A stretch of 64,000 nt of DNA. Origin: Neorhizobium galegae bv. officinalis. Its GTDB lineage: Bacteria; Pseudomonadota; Alphaproteobacteria; Rhizobiales; Rhizobiaceae. Each line of letters opens with the position of its first letter. Position 1 is the first letter of the stretch. The notes under the pieces are model-generated. The model searched no databases and was not told where the DNA came from. It saw nothing but the letters and a program-made list of their open reading frames with translations. Shown one piece after another: positions 18,310 through 28,083 of this stretch. The stretch lies in NCBI GenBank assembly GCA_000985875.1, contig CCRI01000009.1:124001-188000 (forward strand). The letters run 5' to 3'. Position numbers and translations under genes: made by a program.

Positions 18310-18882
18310 ATGGAACCCACGACCTCTGAAAAGATACTAGACAAGGCACAAGCCCTGGTCATCGCCGGGGGCTATAACGGCTTCAGCTATGCCGATATTG
18401 CGGATGCGATCGGCATCCGGAAGGCGAGCATACACCACCATTTCCCCACCAAGGCCGAACTGGTTGCCGTATTGGTCGAGCGTTACACCCGGCAGGCCGA
18501 AACGGGCCTGAAGTCCCTCAGCGAGCGGGTCCCTGACCCCGTCGACCGGCTGCGGACCTATCTGGGCTACTGGCAGGCCTGCATTCTCGATGCCTCTCAA
18601 CCCTTCTGCGTCTGCGCGATGCTCGCCGGGGAAATGCAGATGCTGCCGGAGAGCGTCGCAGTCCATGTGCGCGCCCATTTCCGCAACCTGGCGTGCTGGC
18701 TGACATCCGTCTTGAAAGACGGCGCCGCACGGGGCCGGTTTCGACTGGACAATTCGCCGGAAGAGGAAGCGCAGATCCTGATGGCCGCGGTTCACGGCGC
18801 GATGCTTTCGGCACGGACGCTCGGCGATCCCCATATCTTCTCTGCGGTCGTCAGCCCGCAGGTCGAAAGGCTGCGGGCATAG
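18310..18882 (+). CDS. TetR/AcrR family transcriptional regulator
   Basis: 190 residues. The N-terminal helix-turn-helix reads YNGFSYADIADAIGIRKASIHHHFPTKAELV (~20-50), a textbook TetR domain. The rest is an all-helical ligand domain with several Cys (ILDASQPFCVCAMLAGEMQ), which may sense thiol-reactive compounds. It is divergent from the DUF308 gene across two inverted repeats, so it most likely controls that gene and itself. The ligand is unknown. Confidence 0.92.
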   Translation: MEPTTSEKILDKAQALVIAGGYNGFSYADIADAIGIRKASIHHHFPTKAELVAVLVERYTRQAETGLKSLSERVPDPVDRLRTYLGYWQACILDASQPFCVCAMLAGEMQMLPESVAVHVRAHFRNLACWLTSVLKDGAARGRFRLDNSPEEEAQILMAAVHGAMLSARTLGDPHIFSAVVSPQVERLRA

Positions 18883-18925
18883 GATTGCCGGAAGCGGCCG
18901 GATCGTGGCGCCATCGCTCAAGCCC

Positions 18926-20605
18926 TCAGAACAGCCCCTCCACGAAACCGTCTTCGTTCAGGAAGATCCGCTCGGCCGACGGCACGCGCGGCAGGCCGGG
19001 CATGGTCATGATCTCGCCGGTGATCGCGACGACGAAGCCGGCACCGGCGGAAAGCCTGACTTCGCGCACATGCACGATGTGACCCTCCGGCGCGCCACGC
19101 AGGGCGGGGTCGGTCGAGAAGGAATATTGCGTCTTGGCGATGCAGATCGGCAGGTCGCCGTAACCCTGCTCCTCCCAGGCCTTCAGCTGGTCGCGCACGC
19201 CACGGTCGGTGGTGACTTCGCCGGCGTGGTAGATCTTCGAGGCGATGATCTCGATTTTTTCGAGAAGCGGCAGGTGATCGGGATAGAGCGGCTGGAATTT
19301 CGCCTGACCGCCCTCGGCAAGCTCCACCACCTTGAGGGCAAGCTCCTCGATGCCGGCAGACCCTTCCGCCCAATGCCGGCAGACGATGCCGTCCGCCCCG
19401 TGCCGTGCCGCATAGTCCTTGACGGCGGCGATCTCGTCCTCCGTATCCGAGGTGAAATGGTTGATGGCGACGACGACCGGCACCCCGAACTTCCGCACAT
19501 TGGCGATGTGGCGGCCGAGATTGGATGCGCCGCGCTTCAGCGCCTCGACATTCTCGCGGCCGAGATCCTCTTTTTTCACCCCGCCGTTCATCTTCAGCGC
19601 CCTGACTGTGGCGACGATGACGGCCGCATCCGGCTTCAGCCCCGCCTTGCGGCACTTGATGTCGAAGAACTTTTCGGCCCCGAGATCCGCCCCGAAACCC
19701 GCTTCCGTCACCACATAGTCGCCGAGCTTGAGCGCCGTGCGGGTGGCGATCACCGAATTGCAGCCATGCGCGATATTGGCGAACGGCCCGCCATGCACGA
19801 AGGCCGGATTGTTTTCGAGCGTCTGCACCAGGTTCGGCTGCATGGCGTCCTTCAGCAGCACCGTCATCGCCTTGTCGGCCTTGAGATCGCGGGCAAAGAC
19901 GGGCGAGCGGTCGAACCGATAACCGATGACGATGTCGCCGAGGCGTCGTTCGAGGTCCTTGAGGTCGGCCGCCAGGCACAGGATCGCCATCACTTCCGAG
20001 GCGACGGTGATATCGAAACCGCTCTCGCGCGGAAAACCGTTGGCGACGCCGCCGAGCGAGACGACCGTCTGGCGCAGCGCCCGGTCGTTCATGTCCATCA
20101 CCCGCCGCCAGCTGATCCGCCGGGTATCCATGTTCTCGGCATTGCCCCAGTAGATATGGTTGTCGATCATCGTCGACAGCAGGTTGTGGGCAGACGTGAT
20201 GGCGTGGAAATCGCCGGTGAAATGCAGGTTGATGTCCTCCATCGGGATCACCTGCGAATACCCGCCGCCGGCCGCCCCGCCCTTGACCCCGAAACAGGGG
20301 CCGAGCGAAGGTTCGCGCACACAGATGACGGCCTTCTTGCCGATGCGGTTCAGCCCGTCTCCGAGGCCGACGGTGGTGGTCGTCTTGCCCTCGCCCGCCG
20401 GTGTCGGGTTGATGGCGGTGACGAGGACCAGCTTCCCGTCCTTCTTTCCCGAAAGGGAAGAGATGAAATCGGCCCCGACCTTCGCCTTGTCGTGGCCATA
20501 GGGAGCAAGCGCCTCGACGGGAATCCCGAGCTTAGCGCCGATCTCGACGATCGGCTTCTTCTTCGCGGCACGGGCGATTTCGATGTCGGATCTGACCTCT
20601 GCCAT
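18926..20605 (-). CDS. fhs: Formate--tetrahydrofolate ligase
   Basis: 559 residues. Makes 10-formyl-THF from formate, THF and ATP for one-carbon metabolism. The P-loop TPAGEGKT lies at 68-75, followed by [36 protein letters not shown] in two conserved blocks, and NHIYWGN. It is full length for the family (~555-560). The ATG is at 20603-20605. It is alone between convergent tetR and the upstream hemin receptor on the same strand. Confidence 0.96.
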   Translation of the reverse strand: MAEVRSDIEIARAAKKKPIVEIGAKLGIPVEALAPYGHDKAKVGADFISSLSGKKDGKLVLVTAINPTPAGEGKTTTTVGLGDGLNRIGKKAVICVREPSLGPCFGVKGGAAGGGYSQVIPMEDINLHFTGDFHAITSAHNLLSTMIDNHIYWGNAENMDTRRISWRRVMDMNDRALRQTVVSLGGVANGFPRESGFDITVASEVMAILCLAADLKDLERRLGDIVIGYRFDRSPVFARDLKADKAMTVLLKDAMQPNLVQTLENNPAFVHGGPFANIAHGCNSVIATRTALKLGDYVVTEAGFGADLGAEKFFDIKCRKAGLKPDAAVIVATVRALKMNGGVKKEDLGRENVEALKRGASNLGRHIANVRKFGVPVVVAINHFTSDTEDEIAAVKDYAARHGADGIVCRHWAEGSAGIEELALKVVELAEGGQAKFQPLYPDHLPLLEKIEIIASKIYHAGEVTTDRGVRDQLKAWEEQGYGDLPICIAKTQYSFSTDPALRGAPEGHIVHVREVRLSAGAGFVVAITGEIMTMPGLPRVPSAERIFLNEDGFVEGLF

Positions 20606-20716
20606 AGCTTCGCTCCCCCAAGTGCTTTCGGATCAAACATGTCCTTGCTGTTATGGTTAGCGAAGGAAAGGCTATGTGAATAGCCGCAACCGGATAGCCG
20701 CCGGGAGCGTGCACAA

Positions 20717-20752
20717 GGAAAAGGGCGACACGATCGCTCGCACCGCCCTTCT
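20717..20752 (-). terminator. Terminator of the hemin receptor gene
   Basis: Arms AAGGGCG (20721-20727) and CGCCCTT (20744-20750), followed on the minus strand by TTTTCC, 27 bp past the stop codon. Confidence 0.6.
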
Positions 20753-20778
20753 CAGGCGCCCGCGCCCCTTTGTCTGGA

Positions 20779-23010
20779 TCAGAACCGCTGAGTCAGCGAG
20801 ACTTTGAAGGTCCGGCCTGGTTCGGAATAGTAGTCTGCGGTGGCCGCCGGTACCGTCGTGCTCTTGTTGTTGAGTGCGTCCCAATACTTCTTGTCGAATA
20901 GGTTGTAGATGCCGGCATTGATGCGCAGGCCTTTGACTTGCTCGGGCTCCCACCATGCCGTTAGGTCGACAAGCCCGTAACCCGCTGCCTTGTAGGTGGC
21001 GCTGGACTTGTAGGAGACGTTGCCAACACCTGTCCACAGCATGTCGATGCCCCAGGTCTCGGTCTCGTACCCCGCGCCGACGATTGCCTTGACCGGTGCG
21101 ACGGAAGCAAGGTGGGTGTGGTTGACAAGATCGATACCGCGTGTGAATGCCAGCCCGGCGCGAACGTTGAAGCCGCTGTCGAAGCGCTTGTGAGCCGAGA
21201 ACTCTGCCCCGAAGATCTCGACCTTGGACAGGTTGATCTGCTGCTGGAAGAATTGGTAATCGAGCGGGTTGAGACCACGAGCGATGATTTCCGCAGCCGT
21301 CAGGTTCCGCCCCTCGATGAAGTTCTTATAGCGGGTATAGAAGAAGTTCACCGAACCGCCAAAATTGTCGTCGCCTAGGCGTGAGCCCACTTCGAACCCG
21401 CTGCTGGTTTCCGGCTCCAGATCGGGATTGCCGATCGACGCATAGCTGCCGACGCTTCCATAGCTCAGATAAAGCTCGGTCGCCGTGGGCGAACGGAACC
21501 CCATCGCCCATTGGGCGAAAAGCGTGACGTCATCATTAAGCTGATATTCGGCCAGCAACTTGGGTGACAATGCACTATCCTGCGAACCGTCCGGCATGGA
21601 AGGGTTGGATGCATTATTCGTGAACGAGGGGGTGTTCCTCGGCGAATGATCATACCAGTCGAAACGCAGGCCTGGCGTCAATGAGAAGCCGCTGTCGCCA
21701 AACGTCATGCGGTCTTGGGCGTAGATGCCGATCTTGGTGCTGTCCACATCCGGCATATCCGCTTGATTGGTGTGCAGCATGGCGCACCCCGCGAAGACAC
21801 CGACATAGGGCGGCGCGGCCGGGCACGAGTCGACGCCCGCGGAATATTGCTCTGCCCTCGACAGGAAGAGGTTCGTGCCGAGCGTAAAGACGTGGTCGAC
21901 CGTTCCCGTCCGGAAGTTGTTGTCCAGGAACCCGGTAAAGCCGACGCCGGCTTCTTCTATCTGGTTGTCGCGCGTGTAGACGCCGGGAACCGTCGTAAAG
22001 CGGAACGAATCCTGGGTAAGCGCCCGCTCCTGACGCTGCCAGTAAAGCGTCGCCTGGGCAGCGTCGATCAGTCCGTCAGTGCTCGGCGCGTCGTATTCGT
22101 AGTCGAGCGAAACGCGTGTGCGGCGGTTTTCTTCGCCGGATTCGTGGTTTCCGGGACGATAGGTGCCGGTCAGCGTCTGCGCCTGGCGCAGATCGATATC
22201 CTTCTCGGTCGAGAAACGCTCAGCGGTGAAGCCGAACCGATGACCGGATTCGGTATCCTGACGCAGCTTGAACAGCAGGTTGCTCTGATCGTAGTCGGCC
22301 GGATTGGTCGCCGTGCGTGTCGGGCCGAAGCCCCCGACCGAACCGTGGTTCTGGCGCTCATGACCCTTCTTGTAGGTACCCAGAAACATGATCGAGGTGT
22401 TCTCGATCTTCTTGGCCACTGCGGCACCTCCGTACCAGCTCTTGTCCATGCTGTCATAGCCGGTGCCGATCTTGCCGCCCCAATCCTTGCCTTCGCCGAT
22501 GAGGTCTTCCGGCTCCAGGGTGCGAACCAGAAGCGCGCCACCAAGCGCCCCGTCGCCTATACGACTCGAATCCCCGCCCTTGACGACATTGACTGTCGTC
22601 AGTGCAAAGAAATCAATGGCGTCGGCGCCGCCGTTATTGCTGCGCGCGTTGTCACGCAGGTAGGTCAACGGAATACCGTCGACGAGTGTTGTGACACGGC
22701 TGCCTTCCAGACCGCGGATGTTCAACGAGTTCGTCGCACGGCTGAAGTTCACGCCAGGATCGATCGTGCGGCCCAGGTCCTCGATGCTGCGGATCTGCTT
22801 GTTCTCGATCTGCGCTTCGGTGGTTTGCGTGGCGAGCGGCGTGCTCTCGGGATCGCCCGCCTTCACCCGTTTCCCCTTGAGCACGATCGGCTTCAGCGTC
22901 GTGTCCGTCTGCGGCTGTGCGGCCTGCTGGGCGGCCGCGCCGCAGGCGAGGGAAAACACCGCGAGCGCGGTGCAGGTGGCAAGGGTGGATCGCAGACGTC
23001 GGGTGACCAT
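20779..23010 (-). CDS. TonB-dependent hemin/hemoglobin receptor (HmuR/ShmR type)
   Basis: 743-residue outer-membrane barrel. Signal peptide (VFSLACGAAAQQ), plug domain with IRSIEDLGRTIDPGVNFSRATNSLNIRGLEGSRVTTLVDGIPL, then the barrel ending in the TonB C-terminal box GRTFKVSLTQRF with terminal Phe. It carries the FRAP-like FRSPTATELY and NPDLEPETS motifs of the hemoglobin/transferrin/lactoferrin family. The start MVTRRLRS has AAAGGACAG upstream. Two RirA-type operators and a strong promoter precede it, so iron repression is expected. Confidence 0.93.
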   Translation of the reverse strand: MVTRRLRSTLATCTALAVFSLACGAAAQQAAQPQTDTTLKPIVLKGKRVKAGDPESTPLATQTTEAQIENKQIRSIEDLGRTIDPGVNFSRATNSLNIRGLEGSRVTTLVDGIPLTYLRDNARSNNGGADAIDFFALTTVNVVKGGDSSRIGDGALGGALLVRTLEPEDLIGEGKDWGGKIGTGYDSMDKSWYGGAAVAKKIENTSIMFLGTYKKGHERQNHGSVGGFGPTRTATNPADYDQSNLLFKLRQDTESGHRFGFTAERFSTEKDIDLRQAQTLTGTYRPGNHESGEENRRTRVSLDYEYDAPSTDGLIDAAQATLYWQRQERALTQDSFRFTTVPGVYTRDNQIEEAGVGFTGFLDNNFRTGTVDHVFTLGTNLFLSRAEQYSAGVDSCPAAPPYVGVFAGCAMLHTNQADMPDVDSTKIGIYAQDRMTFGDSGFSLTPGLRFDWYDHSPRNTPSFTNNASNPSMPDGSQDSALSPKLLAEYQLNDDVTLFAQWAMGFRSPTATELYLSYGSVGSYASIGNPDLEPETSSGFEVGSRLGDDNFGGSVNFFYTRYKNFIEGRNLTAAEIIARGLNPLDYQFFQQQINLSKVEIFGAEFSAHKRFDSGFNVRAGLAFTRGIDLVNHTHLASVAPVKAIVGAGYETETWGIDMLWTGVGNVSYKSSATYKAAGYGLVDLTAWWEPEQVKGLRINAGIYNLFDKKYWDALNNKSTTVPAATADYYSEPGRTFKVSLTQRF

Positions 23011-23130
23011 GACTGTCCTTTCAATCAGGGCACACGAAACCGTCGGCGCGCGTGAACGCACCGGAAAGGCGGCGGCCCTTTTCAATTCTGGCAAGAATGT
23101 GGCGGGAGGCAGAAAATTGCCTTATTCATG

Positions 23131-23159
23131 CCATTAGAAAACATGAGTATTATTGTCAA
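23131..23159 (-). promoter_or_regulatory. Promoter of the hemin receptor gene
   Basis: Minus-strand -35 TTGACA (23154-23159), 17-bp spacer, -10 TAATGG (23131-23136). The first iron-responsive operator overlaps the -35. Confidence 0.65.
23144..23158. promoter_or_regulatory. Iron-responsive operator 1 (TGA-N9-TCA)
   Basis: TGAGTATTATTGTCA matches the rhizobial RirA operator TGA-N9-TCA and overlaps the promoter. Confidence 0.65.
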
Positions 23160-23170
23160 TTATTAAAACA

Positions 23171-23185
23171 TGACTCGAATGATCA
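23171..23185. promoter_or_regulatory. Iron-responsive operator 2 (TGA-N9-TCA)
   Basis: TGACTCGAATGATCA, a second exact match, 27 bp (just over 2.5 turns) from the first and directly upstream of the -35. Confidence 0.6.
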
Positions 23186-23233
23186 TATTTATGCGAGCTG
23201 CCTGCGGTGGTAAAAATACAACAAGGCCGCATG

Positions 23234-23263
23234 CAAAAGGCCCGGATCGCTCCGAGCCTTTTG
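23234..23263. terminator. Terminator-like hairpin between putA and the hemin receptor
   Basis: Arms AAAAGGCCCGGA and TCCGAGCCTTTT around TCGC, with one mismatch. T-runs occur in both directions. Confidence 0.6.
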
Positions 23264-23280
23264 ATTGCGCTGCTAAGTTT

Positions 23281-23473
23281 TGACGGCTAAGCCGTCGCGC
23301 TACCGGCGCTTCGCTTTCGCTCAGCGCGTTCGTCACTGCAATCGATTCACCGGATCGATTGCTCCGGCTGCGCCGGACCGTTCATGCTGCCGGCGCCTCG
23401 CTTGGGCTCGGCGCGCTCGACGCTCAAAACGCTCCACTGGAGCGTTTTGACGGCTAAGCCGTCGCGTCTCACC
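23281..23473. repeat. Dispersed repeat block, copy 2 (3' of putA)
   Basis: Holds the same modules as the block after queF: the CCGGCGCTTCGCTTTCGCTC module (23303-23332), the 25-nt perfect hairpin (23425-23449) and the tail up to TCACCC across the putA stop codon. The 19-nt TGACGGCTAAGCCGTCGCG occurs twice (23281-23299, 23448-23466). An extra hairpin, GCAATCGAT/ATCGATTGC, is inserted between modules. Confidence 0.75.
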
Positions 23474-26400
23474 CCTCCCCGATCGCGATCAGGCTGGCGT
23501 TGCCGCCGGCGGCTGCCGTGTTGACGGAGATCACCTGTTCTTCGGCAAACCGCATCAGGTAGGCCGGCCCGCCCGCCTTGAAGCCGGTGCCGGAAAGGCC
23601 GGAGCCGCCGAAGGGCTGGGTGCCGACGACCGCGCCGATCATGTTGCGGTTGACATAGACATTGCCCGTGTCGAGCGCCTCCGTCACCTTGCGGATCGTC
23701 GCCTCGATGCGGCTGTGGATGCCGAGCGTCAGGCCGTAGCCGGTGGCATCGATCGCGGCCAGCACCTTGTCGAACTCCTTCGCCTTCCAGCGCACCACAT
23801 GCAGGACAGGGCCGAAGACTTCCCTGGTCAGCATTGCGGCGCTGTCGAGCTCGATGATGTGGGGGGCGAAGAAATTGCCGGTCGCCGGCGCGCCTCCGGC
23901 ATAACGTATCTTCTGTTTCTTGGCCCGCATGTCCGAGATGTGGTCGGCGAGCATTTTTTTCTGGCTCTCGTCGATGATCGGCCCGACATCGGTATTCTGT
24001 CTCGCCGGATCGCCGAGATTGAGTTCGGCCGCCGCACCCTCGATCATCTTCAGCATGCCGTCGGCGACATCCTCCTGCAGGAAGAGGATGCGAAGCGCCG
24101 AGCAGCGCTGGCCGGCCGAACGGAAGGCAGAAACGACCACGTCGTCCGCCACCTGTTCCGAAAGTGCCGTCGCGTCGACGATCATCGCATTGATGCCGCC
24201 CGTCTCGGCGATAAGGGGGACGATCGGCCCGTCCTTGGCGGCCAGCGCCCGGTTGATCGCGTGCGCCGTCCTGGTCGAACCGGTAAAGGCGATACCCGCG
24301 AGCTTCGGATGCGCCGTGATCGCGGAGCCGACATCCGGGCCACCCGGCACCAGCGCCAGCACTTCGGCGGGAACGCCGGCCTGGTGGAACAGCCGGATTG
24401 CCTCAAACGCGATCAGCGGCGTCTGCGGCGCCGGTTTTGCGACCACCGTATTGCCCGCCACCAGTGCAGCCGAGATCTGGCCGAGGAAGATCGCCAGCGG
24501 GAAATTCCAGGGCGAAATGCAGCCGAACACGCCGCGGCCGCGCCAGAAATGGCGGTTGTCCTCGCCGGTCGGTCCCGGCATCGGCGTCGGCATGGCGAAC
24601 AGCTCGCGGCCCTTGTCGGCATAGTAGCGGCAGAAATCCACCGCCTCGCGGATTTCGGCGATCCCGTCGTCCAGCGTCTTGCCGGCCTCGGCGGCCAAAA
24701 GCGCCAGCAGCCGGTCGCGGTTTTCCTCCATCAGCCCGGCGGCCCGTTCCAGGCAGGCGGCGCGGATTTCCACCGGCTGGCGCGACCAGGCCCGGAACGC
24801 CTTGGCCGCCGCGGCAAAGGCGGCATCGACATCGGCCGGCGTCGCGTCACGCACGGTGCCGACGATCTTCGACCGGTCGGAAGGAGATCGAACCGGCTTT
24901 TCCTCGGCCTTGGAGGTGACCCCTGCGACCAGCGGCCCCGCCTTCACCTCGCCCCATGATCTGGAAACGCTCGCCATAAGCTGATCGAGTTCGACCCGGT
25001 GGCCGAATTCGAAACCCGCGCTGTTCTTGCGCCGGCCGTAGATGTCGGAGGGCAGCGGGATCTGCTTGTGCCGCGCGCTGATCCCGTCATCGAGGCCGAG
25101 CCGCGCCGATGGCCGTTCCAGCAGCTTTTCGACCGGCACCTGTTTGTCGCCGGCAACCGCCACGAAGGAGGAGTTGGCGCCGTTTTCGAGAAGCCGGCGG
25201 ACGAGATAGGCGAGCAGATCACGATAACCGCCGACCGGGGCGTAGATGCGGCAGGCGATCCGATCGTTGCTTTCGAGCAGGTCGTCGTAAAGCGCCTCAC
25301 CCATTCCATGCAGACGCTGGAATTCGAAACCGGTGCGGTCGGGCCCGGCAAGCTCCAGGATGGTCGAGACCGTCAGCGCATTGTGGGTGGCAAACTGCGG
25401 AAAGATCCGCGCCCGCTTGGCAAGAAGCTGCTGGGCGCAGGCGAGATAGGCAAGATCTGTCGCCGGCTTGCGGGTCCAGACCGGATAGTCCTCGATGCCC
25501 CGCTCCTGCGCCCGCTTCACCTCGGTGTCCCAATAGGCGCCCTTGACGAGCCGCACCATCATCCGGCGGCCATGGGTGGTGCAGAGCTGGTCGATATAGT
25601 CGATGACTTGAGGCGCCCGCTTCTGATAGGCTTGGATCGCCAGGCCGAACCCGTCCCAGCCGGCAAGCGACGGATCGGAGAACACGGCGGCGATCACGTC
25701 GAGCGACAGCTCCAGCCGGTCGGCCTCCTCCGCATCGACGGTGAAGTTGAGCTGATGTTCCTTCGCCATCCGCGCAAGGTCGAGAAGGTCGGGCACCAGT
25801 TCGGCCATCACCCGGTCGCGATGGGTGGCGAGATAGCGCGGATGCAGCGCCGAGAGCTTGACCGAAATGCCCATCCGGTCGGGAAGCTGCTTACCCTTGC
25901 CATGCTTTTTCATATGCGCGCCGATCGACTGGATCGCGTCGGCATAGGAGCGGAAATAGCGCCTGGCGTCTTCGGCGGTGCGGGCGCCCTCGCCCAGCAT
26001 GTCGAAGGAATGGCGGTACCCCTTCTCCTCGCTCTTGGCGGCGCGCACAAGCGCGTCCTTCATCGTCTCGCCGAGCACGAAATGGTGGCCGAGGAAACGC
26101 ATCGCCTGCTTGGTGGCGGTTCGCACGGTCGGCAGGCCGACGCGCTTGACAAGACCGCGCAGGATGCCCTCCGGCGTCTCGCCGGGGCCGATGACGCGCG
26201 CCGAAACGGCAAGCGCCCAGGCGGATGCCGACACGAACCAGCTGTCGCCGGAAGCCTCATGGGTGCTCCAGCCGCCTTCGCGCAGCTTGTCCTCGATCAG
26301 CCGGTCCTGGGTCAGGGCGTCGGGCACGCGCAACAGCGCCTCGGCAAGCACCATCAGCGCCAGCCCTTCGCGGGTCGAAAGCCCGTATTCGCGCAAAAAG

Positions 26401-26591
26401 TCCTCGACGCCGCCGACCTTGCCGGCTCCGTCGCGGATGGCATTGACCATCCGCCGCGCCCGCTGGTCGATCGCCGCGTCCTGCGCCGACGTGAAGCTGG
26501 TGCGGGCGGCGAACTGCCGGATCAGCCGGTCGTCGTCTCCGGCATAGGGCGCATTGAAGGGAATGAAGGGCTCGGTCAGAATCTGGCTCAT
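23469..26591 (-). CDS. putA: Bifunctional proline dehydrogenase / glutamate-semialdehyde dehydrogenase
   Basis: About 1040 residues; oxidises proline to glutamate. The FAD-binding proline dehydrogenase barrel is at ~170-470 (GISVKLSALHPRY, MVRLVKGAYWDTEVKRAQ). The aldehyde dehydrogenase is at ~560-1020 with LIAETGGINAMIVD (Glu) and AGQRCSALR (catalytic Cys about 830). It lacks the N-terminal ribbon-helix-helix of enteric PutA, so a separate regulator is needed, and an Lrp-type gene is divergent. The second ATG (26591) is preferred: GGAG sits six bases before it, but touches the first ATG (26597). Confidence 0.96.
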   Translation of the reverse strand: MSQILTEPFIPFNAPYAGDDDRLIRQFAARTSFTSAQDAAIDQRARRMVNAIRDGAGKVGGVEDFLREYGLSTREGLALMVLAEALLRVPDALTQDRLIEDKLREGGWSTHEASGDSWFVSASAWALAVSARVIGPGETPEGILRGLVKRVGLPTVRTATKQAMRFLGHHFVLGETMKDALVRAAKSEEKGYRHSFDMLGEGARTAEDARRYFRSYADAIQSIGAHMKKHGKGKQLPDRMGISVKLSALHPRYLATHRDRVMAELVPDLLDLARMAKEHQLNFTVDAEEADRLELSLDVIAAVFSDPSLAGWDGFGLAIQAYQKRAPQVIDYIDQLCTTHGRRMMVRLVKGAYWDTEVKRAQERGIEDYPVWTRKPATDLAYLACAQQLLAKRARIFPQFATHNALTVSTILELAGPDRTGFEFQRLHGMGEALYDDLLESNDRIACRIYAPVGGYRDLLAYLVRRLLENGANSSFVAVAGDKQVPVEKLLERPSARLGLDDGISARHKQIPLPSDIYGRRKNSAGFEFGHRVELDQLMASVSRSWGEVKAGPLVAGVTSKAEEKPVRSPSDRSKIVGTVRDATPADVDAAFAAAAKAFRAWSRQPVEIRAACLERAAGLMEENRDRLLALLAAEAGKTLDDGIAEIREAVDFCRYYADKGRELFAMPTPMPGPTGEDNRHFWRGRGVFGCISPWNFPLAIFLGQISAALVAGNTVVAKPAPQTPLIAFEAIRLFHQAGVPAEVLALVPGGPDVGSAITAHPKLAGIAFTGSTRTAHAINRALAAKDGPIVPLIAETGGINAMIVDATALSEQVADDVVVSAFRSAGQRCSALRILFLQEDVADGMLKMIEGAAAELNLGDPARQNTDVGPIIDESQKKMLADHISDMRAKKQKIRYAGGAPATGNFFAPHIIELDSAAMLTREVFGPVLHVVRWKAKEFDKVLAAIDATGYGLTLGIHSRIEATIRKVTEALDTGNVYVNRNMIGAVVGTQPFGGSGLSGTGFKAGGPAYLMRFAEEQVISVNTAAAGGNASLIAIGEG

Positions 26592-26701
26592 ACGCATCTC
26601 CGTTTCATTCTCTCCATAGCGGGAATTCCCTGGTGATTTCGGCGGATTTTTATGGCATCAACGAAATATCTCACGGCAGCTTTGGCAAAATGTAGCGAAA
26701 C

Positions 26702-27163
26702 ATGAAGGACATCGACCGTCTCGACCGAAAAATACTTCGTGCGCTCCAGAAAGAGGGACGCCTGAGCAATCTCGAACTCGCCGATCGCGTCTCGCTGTCA
26801 CCCACGGCGACCGCCGAACGGGTCAAGCGGCTGACCCGCGAAGGATACATCACCGGTTATAGCGCTTTGCTGTCGCCGGAAAAGCTCGGGCGCAATCTGC
26901 TCGTCTTCGTGCAGGTGAAGCTCGACCGCACCACGCCCGACGTTTTCGACGCCTTCGCCGCCGCGGTGAAACGCAGCGACGACGTGATGGAATGCCACAT
27001 GGTGGCAGGCGGTTTCGACTATCTGGTGAAGGCGCGGGTCGCCGGAATGGAGGCTTACAGGCAGTTCCTGTCGGAGGTGATTCTCCCGCTTCCGGGGGTC
27101 AGGGAGACCCACACCTATGCCGTCATGGAGGAAGTCAAGGCAACCGGATATATCCCCGTATAA
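26702..27163 (+). CDS. putR: Lrp/AsnC family regulator, probable PutR
   Basis: 153 residues: N-terminal winged helix (IDRLDRKILRALQKEGRLSNLELADRVSLSPTATAERVKRL) and C-terminal RAM ligand domain (VKARVAGMEAYRQFLSEVILPLPGV). It is divergent from putA with a 110-bp gap. In Agrobacterium and Rhodobacter the same arrangement is PutR, which activates putA with proline; the name here rests on that context. The ATG is at 26702. Confidence 0.9.
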   Translation: MKDIDRLDRKILRALQKEGRLSNLELADRVSLSPTATAERVKRLTREGYITGYSALLSPEKLGRNLLVFVQVKLDRTTPDVFDAFAAAVKRSDDVMECHMVAGGFDYLVKARVAGMEAYRQFLSEVILPLPGVRETHTYAVMEEVKATGYIPV

Positions 27164-27180
27164 ATCTTGAACCGGTAACT

Positions 27181-27194
27181 CCATGAATTCATGG
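27181..27194. promoter_or_regulatory. 14-bp perfect palindrome between putR and the LuxR-type gene
   Basis: CCATGAATTCATGG, 17 bp after the putR stop and about 125 bp before the LuxR-type start. It is not GC-rich and has no T-run, so an operator is more likely than a terminator. Confidence 0.35.
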
Positions 27195-27319
27195 GAATAA
27201 AGTGAGCTTGTATCGGAAAAAGGGCCGATTTCTGCTGCAGCGCACGAAATTTCGCTGGCTATTCAAATCGATTGATATATTTCTTAACGATCACATAAAC
27301 CATCCGTCAGCTCGCCCGC

Positions 27320-28045
27320 ATGATCACTTTGGAACGGCAATCGATTCTCAACAGCGAGATTTCCGCCGCGGATTCGCGGGTGGAAATATTTGCTGCTCTG
27401 AAGCGCGTTGCCCATGAGTTCGGGTTTCGCCACATCACGCTTTTCGCCGCCACCAGGGCGGATGAAACGCTTTTGTCGAGGATGATCGTCGAGACGACGC
27501 TGCCCGCAAGCTATGTCCAGGAATTTGACCGCCGCCGCCTTTTGAAGCTCTGTCCGGTTGCGCCGATCATCACGAAATCGGTTCTTCCCTACTGTTGGTC
27601 GATCGACGATCCGGAAAGCGTGCGCGGTTTCCCTGTTCCGGTCGAGATGGACGAATTGCAGCGCCGCTACGACATCATCGCCAGCGTCGCGATGGCGGTG
27701 CATTCGATCGATGGCGGCCGCTTCATGCTGCGCTTCGACGGTATCCGTCATCGGCTGAGCCAGGTGGAGCTCAACGAGATCGGCATGATCGTGCTGCATG
27801 CCTTCGATGTCTTTGACAAGATCCGCCGCAGCGCCAAGACCGGTACCGCCGGTCCCTTGACCACCCGCGAACTGGAGGTCGTCCGCTGGACCGCGCAAGG
27901 CAAGACATCCTCCGAGATCGGGCGGATCCTTTCTCTCTCGGATCACACCGTTAACGCATATATGACTAATGCGATAAAGAAACTGGATTGCGTCAACCGC
28001 ACCCAGTTGGTAGCTAAGGCATTGAGATTGAGACTCATAGTGTGA
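27320..28045 (+). CDS. LuxR family regulator with autoinducer-binding-like domain (solo)
   Basis: 241 residues. Residues ~10-160 resemble the autoinducer-binding fold (FGFRHITLFAAT, YDIIASVAMAVHSIDGGRFMLRF), and ~175-235 is a LuxR helix-turn-helix (LTTRELEVVRWTAQGKTSSEIGRIL, then HTVNAYMTNAIKKL). No LuxI-type synthase is in the window, so it is a solo that may sense another signal. Its stop codon overlaps a possible start of the PAS gene downstream. Confidence 0.86.
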   Translation: MITLERQSILNSEISAADSRVEIFAALKRVAHEFGFRHITLFAATRADETLLSRMIVETTLPASYVQEFDRRRLLKLCPVAPIITKSVLPYCWSIDDPESVRGFPVPVEMDELQRRYDIIASVAMAVHSIDGGRFMLRFDGIRHRLSQVELNEIGMIVLHAFDVFDKIRRSAKTGTAGPLTTRELEVVRWTAQGKTSSEIGRILSLSDHTVNAYMTNAIKKLDCVNRTQLVAKALRLRLIV

Positions 28046-28083
28046 GGTTGGGGCGTTATCTCCCGGCCTCTGGGAGAAAAAGA

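Noticed and set aside
18905..20683. 592-codon plus-strand frame over fhs
   Set aside because: Antisense shadow of a fully conserved enzyme.
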